A DNA stretch of 24,865 bases from an uncultured Sphingobacteriales bacterium (GCA_946887085.1 CAMPKG010000007.1:1-24865), one strand, 5' to 3'. Numbered from the stretch's first letter, positions 1 to 7,415 are shown. Numbers and translations are program-made. The notes: generated by a model from the sequence alone, not told the origin.

Positions 1-101
1 ATTATATAGCTGGGCATGACAATTAGTTTACACAATAAAGATAACAAATAAAACTTACCAAAACTAAATTAAATAACGTATATTTGACATAATAAAAGCC
101 A

Positions 102-193
102 TCAGAACCTCAGATTAAACCGATTATTCTGATTAACACTGAAATTGGTGTTGCATGGTTAATCGGTGAAATCAGATTAATCTGAGGTTCAGA
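102..193. repeat. Imperfect inverted-repeat element, MITE-like
   Basis: Arms at 102-118 and 177-193 are reverse complements with one mismatch; GAACCTCAGATTAA (105-118) is perfectly mirrored at 177-190. Inside, ACCGATTA (119-126) mirrors TAATCGGT (160-167), and AACAC/GTGTT (135-139/148-152) can close the tip. The whole segment can therefore fold as one long imperfect hairpin. The outer core CTGAACCTCAG recurs at the ends of the element at 19308-19628. The rest of 1-484 is AT-rich and shows no convincing gene; a 64-codon open frame on the minus strand (172-366) ends inside the right arm and looks like chance or a remnant. Confidence 0.7.
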
Positions 194-395
194 CAAATGT
201 GCACCATGAAAACGATCAGCACCATAAAACCCCAGGTAAATCCATTAATCCCTTCTAATCCAGGTTCAAATTGTTCCAAAAAGGCATAGGGGGTGGGGGT
301 ACGTAAACATATTGAAACAGATTGGAGCTCAAAGTCAATACCGGCGCGGATCTCGATCATTACCAAATGCGCAAAAAAGCCGCGAAAACAGTCTA

Positions 396-442
396 TTTCT
401 AACAGTTTTGGAACCGTTTTTCTAACAGTTTTAACAAACGGT
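396..442 (+). promoter_or_regulatory. Direct and inverted repeats upstream of the first gene
   Basis: TTTCTAACAGTTTT occurs twice, at 396-409 and 419-432, 23 bases apart, roughly two helical turns. ACCGTTT (413-419) is mirrored by AAACGGT (436-442). The cluster lies 43-89 bases before the start at 485. Such spacing would suit a regulator binding site, but no matching regulator is visible here and no clear -7 element is seen. Confidence 0.3.
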
Positions 443-484
443 AGCTCACTTATTTTATTAGTTTAACCGTCTGTTTAATCGATC

Positions 485-961
485 ATGCACCGCCTCTTAT
501 ACATCCTTATCTTGCTTCTCCCGCTATCCAACAACGCGCAGGAGCGCCTTGGCGCTGGTCAATATCCTTTACCTAAAACAGACTGCAACTATTGCGACTC
601 CATTAAAAAAGCGGCTCAATACTACTCGCTGAAAATAAAATACCCCTTGAGTTCCGACTCCCTGGCACGTAGGGCAAACAGAGAAGTTCCGCTACCGGCA
701 GGTATTCAAGATGGTGTGGTAACAGTGCGGTTCATTGTCAACTGCAAAGGCGAACCGGGATGTTTTCATATTTACGAAGTGGATGAGATTTACCAGCCAA
801 CAAGATATCCAAAGAACGTTTCGGAAGGATTGCATCAGTTTGTAAAGAAACTCGGCAACTGGCCCATAGGCAAATACAGCGATACAGAAAAAGAGGCCGA
901 TTATTATGCATACTTAAGCTTCAGGATAAAAAATGGCAAGATCACTCACGTTATTCCTTAG
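485..961 (+). CDS. Exported TonB C-terminal-like protein
   Basis: A 158-residue protein with a typical N-terminal signal peptide (hydrophobic LLYILILLLPL, likely cut near NNAQ, residues 16-19). The middle part GVVTVRFIVNCKGEPG (77-92), followed by an acidic strand and NWPIGK (125-130), resembles the small C-terminal domain of TonB-type energy transducers, often duplicated in Bacteroidota as stand-alone periplasmic proteins. There is no N-terminal TonB membrane anchor or proline-rich spacer, so it is not a working TonB by itself. A cysteine pair, CNYC (34-37), is present. Its 3' end overlaps the next gene by 29 bases, suggesting co-transcription. Assignment to the TonB-C fold is from pattern recognition only. 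Confidence 0.6.
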   Translation: MHRLLYILILLLPLSNNAQERLGAGQYPLPKTDCNYCDSIKKAAQYYSLKIKYPLSSDSLARRANREVPLPAGIQDGVVTVRFIVNCKGEPGCFHIYEVDEIYQPTRYPKNVSEGLHQFVKKLGNWPIGKYSDTEKEADYYAYLSFRIKNGKITHVIP

Positions 962-1751
962 CTGTTGCCTGCTGGTATGCTCGCAACGAATAGCCGCGCA
1001 AACCCGCATGGCCGATTCTGCATTGAATTTCTTTCGTGTTCGTTCTAATATCAACTATACTTCAGCGCGCTGGCAGATAGCTATAGATTCGGCACTGACC
1101 TTCGATTCTACCGTTGCAACGCTCTGGCAATGGAAGGGTATGCCCTATTTCAAGAACGCCGATTATGCATCGTCCATGCCCTGCTACGATAAAGCTGCGC
1201 ATTACGACCCAAACAATTATCTGAGCATGCGCGCTTTCATGAAAGCAGTATTTGCTAAAGACTATGAAGGTGGGATAAAAGATTTTCTGACTTGTAAAGA
1301 AAAAGGATACGGCGTAGGCCTGATGGACCATTCTTATGATTTCTTTCTGGGCCTTTGCTACAAGGAAATTGGTGACCTGTCCAATGCTGAAAAATACATG
1401 CGACAGTCGGTAGACGAACGCAGCAAAGCCCTTGGCAAGAACTGGGTGCATTGGAATGATTGGTTTTTCCTTGGTATCATAACCATGGAAAAGAAGAACT
1501 ACAAGGAAGCGATAGAATATTTCGACAACTGCATGGTGGATATGAAAGGCTATCCCAATGCGCTTTACTATAAAGGACTGTGTTTATACAACCTTGGTAA
1601 GAAGGACAAAGCAAAAGAACAAATGCTGCAGGCAATAGAGAATATAAAAGCAGGCAAGCGTTCATCAGAAGACAATGATTTCTACGTCAACTTCCCCAAC
1701 CAGGTATATGTCGCTGATATTGAAGCAAAACTGAAGGTGTTGTATCCTTAA
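933..1751 (+). CDS. Exported tetratricopeptide-repeat protein
   Basis: A 272-residue protein beginning with a signal peptide (LTLFLSCCLLVCS, cleavage likely after RIAAQ, about residue 23). The rest is helical with TPR-like units: around residues 60-95 (WQWKGMPYFKNADYASSMPCYDKAAHYDPNN), 135-165 (FFLGLCYKEIGDLSNAEKY), 175-205 (FFLGIITMEKKNYKEAIEYF) and 208-240 (ALYYKGLCLYNLGKKDKAKEQM). TPR arrays bind partner proteins; no enzyme motif is seen. The start lies inside the end of the preceding gene (29-base overlap, different frame), so translation is probably coupled. The pair may work together in the periplasm, but the partner is unknown. Confidence 0.8.
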   Translation: MARSLTLFLSCCLLVCSQRIAAQTRMADSALNFFRVRSNINYTSARWQIAIDSALTFDSTVATLWQWKGMPYFKNADYASSMPCYDKAAHYDPNNYLSMRAFMKAVFAKDYEGGIKDFLTCKEKGYGVGLMDHSYDFFLGLCYKEIGDLSNAEKYMRQSVDERSKALGKNWVHWNDWFFLGIITMEKKNYKEAIEYFDNCMVDMKGYPNALYYKGLCLYNLGKKDKAKEQMLQAIENIKAGKRSSEDNDFYVNFPNQVYVADIEAKLKVLYP

Positions 1752-1766
1752 AATATTTTTTAAGGA
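1745..1766 (+). terminator. AT-rich hairpin at the end of the TPR gene
   Basis: A 9-bp perfect stem (1745-1753 with 1758-1766) around a four-base loop covers the stop codon of the TPR gene. It is AT-rich and lacks a following T-run, so it would be a weak terminator. It separates the exported-protein pair from the ArsR cassette. Confidence 0.4.
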
Positions 1767-1771
1767 AAAGC

Positions 1772-1815
1772 GTAACCAATCAGTTACATTATTATATTTG
1801 TAACCGAATAGTTAC
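1772..1815 (+). promoter_or_regulatory. Promoter with twin palindromic operators for the ArsR cassette
   Basis: GTAACCAATCAGTTAC (1772-1787) and GTAACCGAATAGTTAC (1800-1815) are two copies of the palindrome GTAAC-N6-GTTAC, with starts 28 bases apart. The Bacteroidota -7 element TATATTTG lies exactly between them (1793-1800), sharing its last G with the second copy. A winged-helix dimer on either copy would block RNA polymerase, so the simplest reading is autorepression by the ArsR-type protein encoded immediately downstream. No clear TTG -33 element is seen. Confidence 0.75.
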
Positions 1816-1826
1816 AGAACAGAATT

Positions 1827-2150
1827 ATGAGACGAGACGTATTCCAGGCGATAGCCGATCCTACAAGGCGCGAGATCATCAAACTCGTGGCACACCAGTC
1901 GATGAACCTCAACGCAGTGGCCGACAGGTTTGATATCAGCCGGCCCGCCATTTCCAAACATGTAAAGATCCTCACGGAATGCGGGCTCATCATCATCAGG
2001 CAGGACGGACGTGAGCGCTATTGCGAAGCCAACCTCAACCAGCTGCGCGAGGTATCGGAATGGGTGAAGAAGTACGAGGTATTCTGGGAACAAAAACTCA
2101 ACGATCTGAAAAGCTTTCTTGAAAACAAACCAAAAACAAAGAAGAAATAA
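1827..2150 (+). CDS. ArsR-family winged-helix repressor (SdpR-like)
   Basis: A 107-residue protein made up almost wholly of an ArsR-type winged helix-turn-helix. DVFQAIADPTRREIIKLV (residues 4-21) is the family's opening helix signature, DRFDISRPAISKHVKIL (about 34-50) is the recognition helix, and the wing is GLIIIRQDGRERYC. The ELCVCD metal site of ArsR/SmtB sensors is absent, which fits the SdpR-like branch commonly found before AHSA1/SRPBCC genes. The C-terminus is a basic tail (KPKTKKK). The start follows the twin operators by 11 bases. It is followed after 18 bases by the SRPBCC genes, so it probably represses them and itself. The inducing signal is unknown. Confidence 0.9.
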   Translation: MRRDVFQAIADPTRREIIKLVAHQSMNLNAVADRFDISRPAISKHVKILTECGLIIIRQDGRERYCEANLNQLREVSEWVKKYEVFWEQKLNDLKSFLENKPKTKKK

Positions 2151-2168
2151 CAAACTAAAACCAGCAAT

Positions 2169-2609
2169 ATGATAACAGAGCAAATCACTACGGCGCCGGT
2201 CGTCAAAGAAGTGACCATTAGCGTTCCCGCCTCTGCCGTCTGGAAAGCCATCACCGATAAAGAGCAGATGAAGCATTGGTATTTCGACATGAAGAATTTT
2301 GAGCCTCTGGCAGGGTATCATTTTACATTCGACTCCGACTGTGAAGGCGAGCATTACAGGCAAATATGTTGTGTAACGGAAGTGATCAGGAATAAAAAGC
2401 TGAGCTATACCTGGGCATACGACGGTTATGTAGGTGAATCGCTCGTAACCTTTGAACTGTTTGAAGAGAATGGCGGCACGAAACTGGTGCTTACCCATGC
2501 CGGGCTCGAAACCTTCCCACAAGACAATAAGAACTTTGCGAAAGAATGCTTCGCAGAAGGTTGGGAAAAAATGCTTTACGTAGAACTGGTCAAATTCTTC
2601 AACAACTAA
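2169..2609 (+). CDS. SRPBCC / AHSA1-domain protein
   Basis: A 146-residue single-domain protein of the Bet v 1-like (START/SRPBCC) superfamily, AHSA1 branch. The opening strand VVKEVTISVPASAVWKAITD, the helix EQMKHWYFDMKNFEPLAGYHF and the closing part GGTKLVLTHAGLETF...FAEGWEKML are characteristic. The fold makes a deep hydrophobic pocket for a small ligand or a client protein; which one cannot be told from sequence. It sits 18 bases after the ArsR gene and 14 bases before a longer homologue with the same N-terminal pattern (VVKEVTV...VWKALTD...MKQWYFD), so the two arose by tandem duplication. Confidence 0.85.
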   Translation: MITEQITTAPVVKEVTISVPASAVWKAITDKEQMKHWYFDMKNFEPLAGYHFTFDSDCEGEHYRQICCVTEVIRNKKLSYTWAYDGYVGESLVTFELFEENGGTKLVLTHAGLETFPQDNKNFAKECFAEGWEKMLYVELVKFFNN

Positions 2610-2623
2610 AACAATCATATCTT

Positions 2624-3475
2624 ATGAATACGACACAACAAGCACCTGTAGTAAAAGAAGTGACGGTCGATGCGCCTGCCAAGCGAGTATGGAAAGCGCT
2701 AACTGACAGCAGCCTGATGAAGCAATGGTATTTTGACATACCGGGGTTTAAACCTGAAGTGGGATTTGAATTCCAGTTTACCGGGGGTGAGCCGGGCGGA
2801 AAGCAATATGTACATCTTTGTCGTGTAATAGAGGCGATACCCAACAAAAAACTGAAACACAGCTGGCGATATGAAGGCTATGAAGGGGACTCTTATGTAA
2901 CTTGGGAGTTGTCTGAGGAAGGAAATAAAACGAGAGTAAAACTCACTCACGAAGGATTGGAAACCTTCCCGCCTGTAAAAGAGCTGGCAAGAGAAAATTT
3001 CGTAGCTGGCTGGAATGGCTTTGTCAACGAGCTGCTGCCTGATATAGTAGAAGAAGGAAGCACAACAGGCAGTGTTGAAATAAATGCCTCTGCTGATAAA
3101 GTATGGCAAGTGCTTACTGATCTCGAAAAGATCAAAGAATGGGCGGCAGCCTTCCACGAAGGCACAACTGCTGAAACCACATGGAAAGAAGGCGACGGCA
3201 TAGTTTGGAAGGACGGTGATGGCAATATCGGCGCCAGCGGTGTCGTGTTACTGTACGACCGGCCAAGGAAACTGGAAATGGGCTATTACGATGATTTTGA
3301 AAAAACGCCCCCCGCGGAGCCTGATGACTATCATGAAGTATTTACACTTACAGAACAGGATGGCAAAACGACACTGAAGTTCAGTGGTGGCAAGCTGGCT
3401 ATGAAATATGTAAAAATGCACCAGCCTATGTGGAAGGATGCAATAGAGCGAATAAAAAAGATAGCAGAACGATAA
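2624..3475 (+). CDS. Two-domain SRPBCC / AHSA1 protein
   Basis: A 283-residue protein with two SRPBCC domains in tandem. Domain 1 (about residues 5-145) is a close paralogue of the preceding single-domain protein, sharing APVVKEVTV, VWKALTDSSLMKQWYFD and LTHEGLETFP. Domain 2 (about 152-283, from TTGSVEINASADKVWQVLTD) is more distant and resembles the polyketide-cyclase-like branch. I chose the ATG at 2624 because residues from there align with the neighbour's N-terminus; a longer open frame from 2546 would overlap the previous gene and adds unrelated residues. It is probably under the same ArsR control. Function is unknown beyond ligand-binding fold. Confidence 0.85.
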   Translation: MNTTQQAPVVKEVTVDAPAKRVWKALTDSSLMKQWYFDIPGFKPEVGFEFQFTGGEPGGKQYVHLCRVIEAIPNKKLKHSWRYEGYEGDSYVTWELSEEGNKTRVKLTHEGLETFPPVKELARENFVAGWNGFVNELLPDIVEEGSTTGSVEINASADKVWQVLTDLEKIKEWAAAFHEGTTAETTWKEGDGIVWKDGDGNIGASGVVLLYDRPRKLEMGYYDDFEKTPPAEPDDYHEVFTLTEQDGKTTLKFSGGKLAMKYVKMHQPMWKDAIERIKKIAER

Positions 3476-3479
3476 AAGC

Positions 3480-3502
3480 GAAGCCGGCGAAAAGCCGGCT
3501 TC
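3480..3502 (+). terminator. Rho-independent terminator of the ArsR/SRPBCC operon
   Basis: GAAGCCGGC (3480-3488) pairs perfectly with GCCGGCTTC (3494-3502) around a GAAAA loop, starting five bases after the stop codon. The tail is T/A-rich (TTATATTA). This closes the operon. Confidence 0.75.
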
Positions 3503-3521
3503 TTATATTACCTGTTATTTC

Positions 3522-3529
3522 TATTTTTG
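3522..3529 (+). promoter_or_regulatory. -7 element of the SDR/bestrophin/methyltransferase operon
   Basis: TATTTTTG matches TAnnTTTG exactly and lies 16 bases before the ATG at 3546, giving a leader of about ten bases. It follows directly after the upstream terminator. A TTG at the -33 position is not evident. Confidence 0.5.
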
Positions 3530-3545
3530 CCTTAATCCCATCCAG

Positions 3546-4205
3546 ATGAAATTCAAAGCGATAGTTACGGGTGCTACAGGTATGGTAGGTGAAGGCGTGA
3601 TGCACGAATGCCTGCTGCATCCTGATGTGTCGGAAGTACTGATTATCAACAGGCGGCCTTCCGGTTTCACCCACCCTAAACTGAAGGAGATCGTCCACAA
3701 AGACTTCCAGGACCTTTTCCCCATTGCCAGCCAGCTTGCAGGTTATGATGCCTGCTTCTTTTGCCTCGGCGTAACATCCATTGGCAAGAACGAAGAAGAG
3801 TACACCAGACTAACGCACACCCTTACCATGCATATGGCCAATATACTGGCCGGCGATAGCCCCGATATGACCTTCTGTTATGTATCGGGTTCCGGCACCG
3901 ACAGTACGGAGAAAGGCCGCACCATGTGGGCAAAAGTGAAAGGAAAAACGGAGAACGACATCCTTAAACTGTTTAAGAATGGTTATGCCTTCCGCCCTGG
4001 TTTTATGAAACCGACACCGGGCCTGAAGAATGCTTTGAGTGGGTATAAATATCTCAACTGGCTGTTTCCCATACTGCAAAAGCTGGCGCCCAAATTTGTG
4101 TGCACGCTTAAAGAGGTAGGCCTTGCGATGATACACGCAGTGACTAAGGGTTACGAAAAAAGAACTCTCGAAGTAAAAGACATCGTTGAACTAGCAAAAC
4201 GCTGA
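3546..4205 (+). CDS. Atypical short-chain dehydrogenase / NAD(P)-binding protein
   Basis: A 219-residue soluble protein with an N-terminal Rossmann fold: the dinucleotide loop GATGMVG is at residues 9-15 after strand KFKAIVT. VLIINRRPSG (about 30-40) is the end of the second strand, where NADPH-binding members carry arginines. FFCLGVTSIGKNEEEYTRL (about 70-90) and YVSGSGTDSTEKG (about 115-127) match the HTATIP2/NAD-dependent epimerase-like atypical SDRs. The classic YxxxK catalytic pair is not clear, so it may bind NADP without being a standard dehydrogenase. It is the first gene of a three-gene operon, two bases before the bestrophin gene. Confidence 0.8.
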   Translation: MKFKAIVTGATGMVGEGVMHECLLHPDVSEVLIINRRPSGFTHPKLKEIVHKDFQDLFPIASQLAGYDACFFCLGVTSIGKNEEEYTRLTHTLTMHMANILAGDSPDMTFCYVSGSGTDSTEKGRTMWAKVKGKTENDILKLFKNGYAFRPGFMKPTPGLKNALSGYKYLNWLFPILQKLAPKFVCTLKEVGLAMIHAVTKGYEKRTLEVKDIVELAKR

Positions 4206-4207
4206 TC

Positions 4208-5218
4208 ATGTATATCAGGAGACATTTAAGTTTCAGAGTAATATATTTCTACACCTGGCGATTGGTATTGCTTTCTTTGTTTACAGGTTCGCTCGCTTTA
4301 CTTACATATGAATATTACGACCTGAAATGGGTAGCGATCCCATGGCTGCCCGTATCGCTTATAGGTGTGGCCACTGCGTTTTTTGTCGGCTTGAAAAAAA
4401 ACCAGTCATACGAAAGAAACTGGGAAGCCCGCAGGGTGTGGGGAACTATTACGAATCTCAGCCGTTCGTTTGCGGCCGCATCCAAAGCTTTTATCAACAA
4501 CGACTTAGTAGCTGCACCACTGCCGCAACAAAATACAGATGGAGAAGTCCGCGCGCTTCTCTATAGGCATATCGGGTGGCTGTACACTCTAAAACATGCC
4601 ATGCACCAACGCACTACCTGGGAGCATATGGACAGGGCAAGCCAACTGCAGCGAAAAGGGTTGAGAACGCACGACAATCCGTACCAGGAACAAGTAGCAA
4701 AGTATTTATCGTCTGGGGAGCTTGCCGGCTTGGCACAGAAAAAGAATGCTGCTGTTCACCTGCTTGACCGGCAATCACAGCACCTCGCCGACCTGAAGCG
4801 CAAGGGTTTGATCGATGACTTCAGGCATATGGAATTACAACAGATGATATCTGCAATGTATGATGAGCAGGGAAAAAGCGAGCGAATAAAAAATACACCC
4901 TTCCCACGCCAGTATGCTACTTCCAGCACCATCTTCATTTTGATATTCACTGTTCTGCTCCCCTTCAGCATGATCAAAGAATTTAAAAACCTCGGCGACG
5001 GCCTGATATGGCTGCTCGTACCTTTCAACCTTGTAGTAACCTGGGTATTTCTCCTGATGGAATACACAGGCGACGTAAGTGAGAATCCTTTTGAAGGCCT
5101 GCTTAATGATGTGCCCCTCCGCACGATAGTACGCAACATAGAGATCGACATAAAAGAAATGCTGGGAGAAACCGACCTGCCCGAAAAAATACAACCGCGT
5201 TACGGGTCAATACACTAA
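4208..5218 (+). CDS. Bestrophin-family (UPF0187) anion channel
   Basis: A 336-residue membrane protein. Hydrophobic segments lie near residues 15-33, 42-61 and 235-285. The signature KNQSYERNWEARRVWG (64-79), followed by NLSRSF, is the conserved cytosolic helix of bacterial bestrophins, and the C-terminal part ENPFEGLLNDVPL is also typical. Bestrophins form pentameric, mostly chloride-conducting channels; bacterial homologues can differ in ion preference, which cannot be judged here. Length is usual for the bacterial family (about 300-340). It sits between the SDR gene (two-base gap) and the methyltransferase (five-base gap). Confidence 0.88.
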   Translation: MYIRRHLSFRVIYFYTWRLVLLSLFTGSLALLTYEYYDLKWVAIPWLPVSLIGVATAFFVGLKKNQSYERNWEARRVWGTITNLSRSFAAASKAFINNDLVAAPLPQQNTDGEVRALLYRHIGWLYTLKHAMHQRTTWEHMDRASQLQRKGLRTHDNPYQEQVAKYLSSGELAGLAQKKNAAVHLLDRQSQHLADLKRKGLIDDFRHMELQQMISAMYDEQGKSERIKNTPFPRQYATSSTIFILIFTVLLPFSMIKEFKNLGDGLIWLLVPFNLVVTWVFLLMEYTGDVSENPFEGLLNDVPLRTIVRNIEIDIKEMLGETDLPEKIQPRYGSIH

Positions 5219-5223
5219 AAGCT

Positions 5224-6027
5224 ATGACAGAAATTTTATACGATAGTATCGGAACAAACTACAACAATACACGCCGCGCCGATCCGTACATAACGGAACG
5301 GCTGCATACGCTTCTCTCGCCGTCACCAGATGGTTTGTACCTGGACATCGGCTGTGGTACTGCCAACTATCTAACTGCATTGGCGCAGAAAGGCGTTCGG
5401 CTTTATGGTGTTGACCCTTCCCAGGTGATGCTGCAACAGGCCAGGGCAAAAGATAATAATGCAAAATTCTTTTGTGCGAAGGCAGAGGAATTGCCCTTCA
5501 CCGATGAATTTTTCGACGGTTGCACAGCCACTTTTACACTGCATCACTGGAGCGATAAGCTGAAAGGACTTACTGAAGTGACCCGTGTACTGAAGACCGG
5601 CGCACGCATGGTGTTCCTTAGTTTTACCGGCGAGCAAATGCGCGGCTATTGGCTCAATCAGTACTTCCCGGAAATGATGAAACGTTCCTGGGAGTTGTTG
5701 CCGGAGTTGCCCGGCATGGAAAAGCTTTTGAACGATGCCGGGTTGAAATTGGTGGCTACTGAAAACTATTTTGTACAGGAAGACCTGCAGGATCATTTCG
5801 TTTATTCCAACAAACACCGCCCGGAGCAATACCTGAGACCGGAGATCAGGCAAAACGCATCCTCGTTCAGCAGCTTTGTAACACCGGAGGAATTAAAGTC
5901 AGGCCTTGCGGCGCTGGAAGCTGACATAGCGTCAGGGGCAATCAGGGATGTAATGAAGAGCTTCGAGAATGATAAAGGCGACTATCTCTTCCTGGTGGCG
6001 GAAAAGATGGCAGGGGCAGGGCTCTGA
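5224..6027 (+). CDS. Class I SAM-dependent methyltransferase
   Basis: A 267-residue soluble protein of the methyltransferase type 11 group. Motif I YLDIGCGTANYL (39-50) binds SAM; GVDPSQVML (62-70) provides the acidic ribose-binding residue D64; AEELPFTDEFFDG (87-99) is motif II/III; TFTLHHWSD is motif IV. After residue 140 the sequence loses recognisable family features, and the substrate cannot be named. It is the last gene of the operon beginning at 3546. The combination of reductase-like protein, anion channel and methyltransferase does not point to a known pathway. Confidence 0.85.
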   Translation: MTEILYDSIGTNYNNTRRADPYITERLHTLLSPSPDGLYLDIGCGTANYLTALAQKGVRLYGVDPSQVMLQQARAKDNNAKFFCAKAEELPFTDEFFDGCTATFTLHHWSDKLKGLTEVTRVLKTGARMVFLSFTGEQMRGYWLNQYFPEMMKRSWELLPELPGMEKLLNDAGLKLVATENYFVQEDLQDHFVYSNKHRPEQYLRPEIRQNASSFSSFVTPEELKSGLAALEADIASGAIRDVMKSFENDKGDYLFLVAEKMAGAGL

Positions 6028-6085
6028 TAGCGGTATCGACTAAGCTGATAACATCGCGGTACGCTAATTGATACTGCTATTGCAG

Positions 6086-6586
6086 ATGAATTTAGTGACT
6101 GTTGCCACGTTTCCTACAATCACGCATCTCTACGTGATCAAGAACCAGCTTGAAGAAGCAGGTATCCCCTGTGCGGTAAAAGACGCATACACCGTAGGCA
6201 CCAATCCGTTTTACGATGTGGCATTGGGCGGTATCAAGCTGCAGGTACGGGAAGAAGATGCCGCAGAAGCACAACAAATGCTCTGGCAATTAGGATATCG
6301 GCCGCCTGCACCGCCTCCTGAAGACAATAGGAAGAAACTGCATCCTTTATTACGTTTCCTGTTGTTCGTATTATTTTTCGTAGCAATGTTGGCTGTCATC
6401 TTTGTGCTGCACGACCCGATAAAACTGCCTTTCCTTAACCAGCCGCACCATAAGTACGGTACAGGATTTGAAATACTACCGTTTCTTATCTTTACGGAAA
6501 GACCACTCTATGGAATTTGGAAAGGTAACCGACGCCGAACTAAAGCAGATAGACTTTACACTTCCCCCCGATCCGCCGGGCACTAA
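6086..6586 (+). CDS. DUF2007 membrane protein
   Basis: A 166-residue protein. Residues about 3-67 (VTVATFPTITHLYVIKNQLEEAGIPC...IKLQVREEDAAEAQQML) form the DUF2007 domain, described as a putative signal-transducing, ferredoxin-like fold. A single membrane segment follows (LLRFLLFVLFFVAMLAVIFVL, about 88-108). The ATG at 6086 is preferred over a TTG at 6068. The last 45 or so residues are rich in arginine and overlap the following gene by 77 bases in another frame; they include the region of its promoter and may be a later extension caused by loss of an earlier stop codon. Confidence 0.7.
   Translation: MNLVTVATFPTITHLYVIKNQLEEAGIPCAVKDAYTVGTNPFYDVALGGIKLQVREEDAAEAQQMLWQLGYRPPAPPPEDNRKKLHPLLRFLLFVLFFVAMLAVIFVLHDPIKLPFLNQPHHKYGTGFEILPFLIFTERPLYGIWKGNRRRTKADRLYTSPRSAGH
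6487..6494 (+). promoter_or_regulatory. Possible -7 element of the DUF72 gene
   Basis: TATCTTTA differs from TAnnTTTG only in the last base and is 15 bases before the ATG at 6510. A TTTG lies at 6467-6470, but the gap (16) is shorter than the usual 19-21. It sits inside the 3' coding end of the DUF2007 gene. Confidence 0.35.
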
Positions 6587-7415
6587 AGAAGTATTGAAAA
6601 AAGGCAAGGGTAAAACCAAATTCTACATAGGCTGCGCCAAGTGGGGACGTAAAGACTGGGTGGGCAAGCTCTACCCTGTGGGCACTAAGGAGAAAGACTT
6701 TCTCGAGTACTATGCGAAGCTGTTCAATTGTATAGAGTTCAATGCAACCTTCTACAAATCACCTACCGCTGATCAGGTAGTGAAATGGAAGGAGAAGGTG
6801 CCGAAGGATTTCCTGTTCTGCCCGAAATTCCCTCAGACCATCACGCACCTGAAGCGGTTGAAGAACGTAAACAAAGAACTGGACGAATACCTTTCTGCCA
6901 TCACAGAGTTTAAGAAGAACCTGGGACCCATCTTCCTGCTGCCTAATCCACAAATGGCGCCGAAAGCCCTGGAAAATATCACCGGCTTCATGGAAGATTT
7001 TCCAAAAGATATAGACCTGTTCCTTGAACTCCGTCACGCCGACTGGTATACCGATAAATACGGATTCAACCAGGAGCTGTTCGAATTCCTGAAAAAGAAG
7101 AAGCGTGGCACTATCATCACCGATGCCGCGGGCCGCCGGGATTGTGTGCACATGCACCTGTCCACCCCGGAGTGCTTTATACGCTTTGTGGGCAACAGCC
7201 TGCACGAAACCGATTACCAGCGCATAGACGATTGGGTGAAACGCATTAAAAAATGGATGAAGGACGGCCTGGAAACCTGCTATTTCTTTATGCACCAGCA
7301 CGAAGAGCTGCATTCGCCCGAATTAATAAAATACTTCATAGAACAGCTCAATAAGCATGCAGGCACGGATATTCCCATCCCGCCTATGCAAAACGAGGGA
7401 GAGTTATTCAAATAA
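6510..7415 (+). CDS. DUF72 (YecE-like) TIM-barrel protein
   Basis: A 301-residue protein of the DUF72 family. Diagnostic segments are FYIGCAKWGRKDWVGKLYP, FLEYYAKLFNCIEFNATFYKSPT, FLFCPKFPQTITHLKRL, FLELRHADWYTD and CYFFMHQHEE, spread over the whole length as in complete members. The fold resembles a TIM barrel, with conserved polar residues in a central pocket; the family's reaction is not established. I chose the ATG at 6510 because it directly precedes a family-like N-terminus and a -7-like element; a TTG at 6468 would add 14 residues with no support. The coding end is followed by about 100 bases leading to sucC. Confidence 0.88.
   Translation: MEFGKVTDAELKQIDFTLPPDPPGTKEVLKKGKGKTKFYIGCAKWGRKDWVGKLYPVGTKEKDFLEYYAKLFNCIEFNATFYKSPTADQVVKWKEKVPKDFLFCPKFPQTITHLKRLKNVNKELDEYLSAITEFKKNLGPIFLLPNPQMAPKALENITGFMEDFPKDIDLFLELRHADWYTDKYGFNQELFEFLKKKKRGTIITDAAGRRDCVHMHLSTPECFIRFVGNSLHETDYQRIDDWVKRIKKWMKDGLETCYFFMHQHEELHSPELIKYFIEQLNKHAGTDIPIPPMQNEGELFK

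Noticed and set aside
287..302. G-rich stretch AGGGGGTGGGGGTACG as a possible G-quadruplex
   Set aside because: Only two G-tracts are present; four are needed for an intramolecular quadruplex.
172..366. 64-codon open frame on the minus strand
   Set aside because: No recognisable domain. Its last codons are a translation of the inverted-repeat arm, whose sequence supplies the stop; probably chance or a remnant.
1812..2618. 268-codon minus-strand open frame opposite the ArsR and SRPBCC genes
   Set aside because: Shadow of well-supported plus-strand genes; no family features.
6028..6085. Terminator after the methyltransferase gene
   Set aside because: Only scattered short complementary stretches; no stable stem with T-run.
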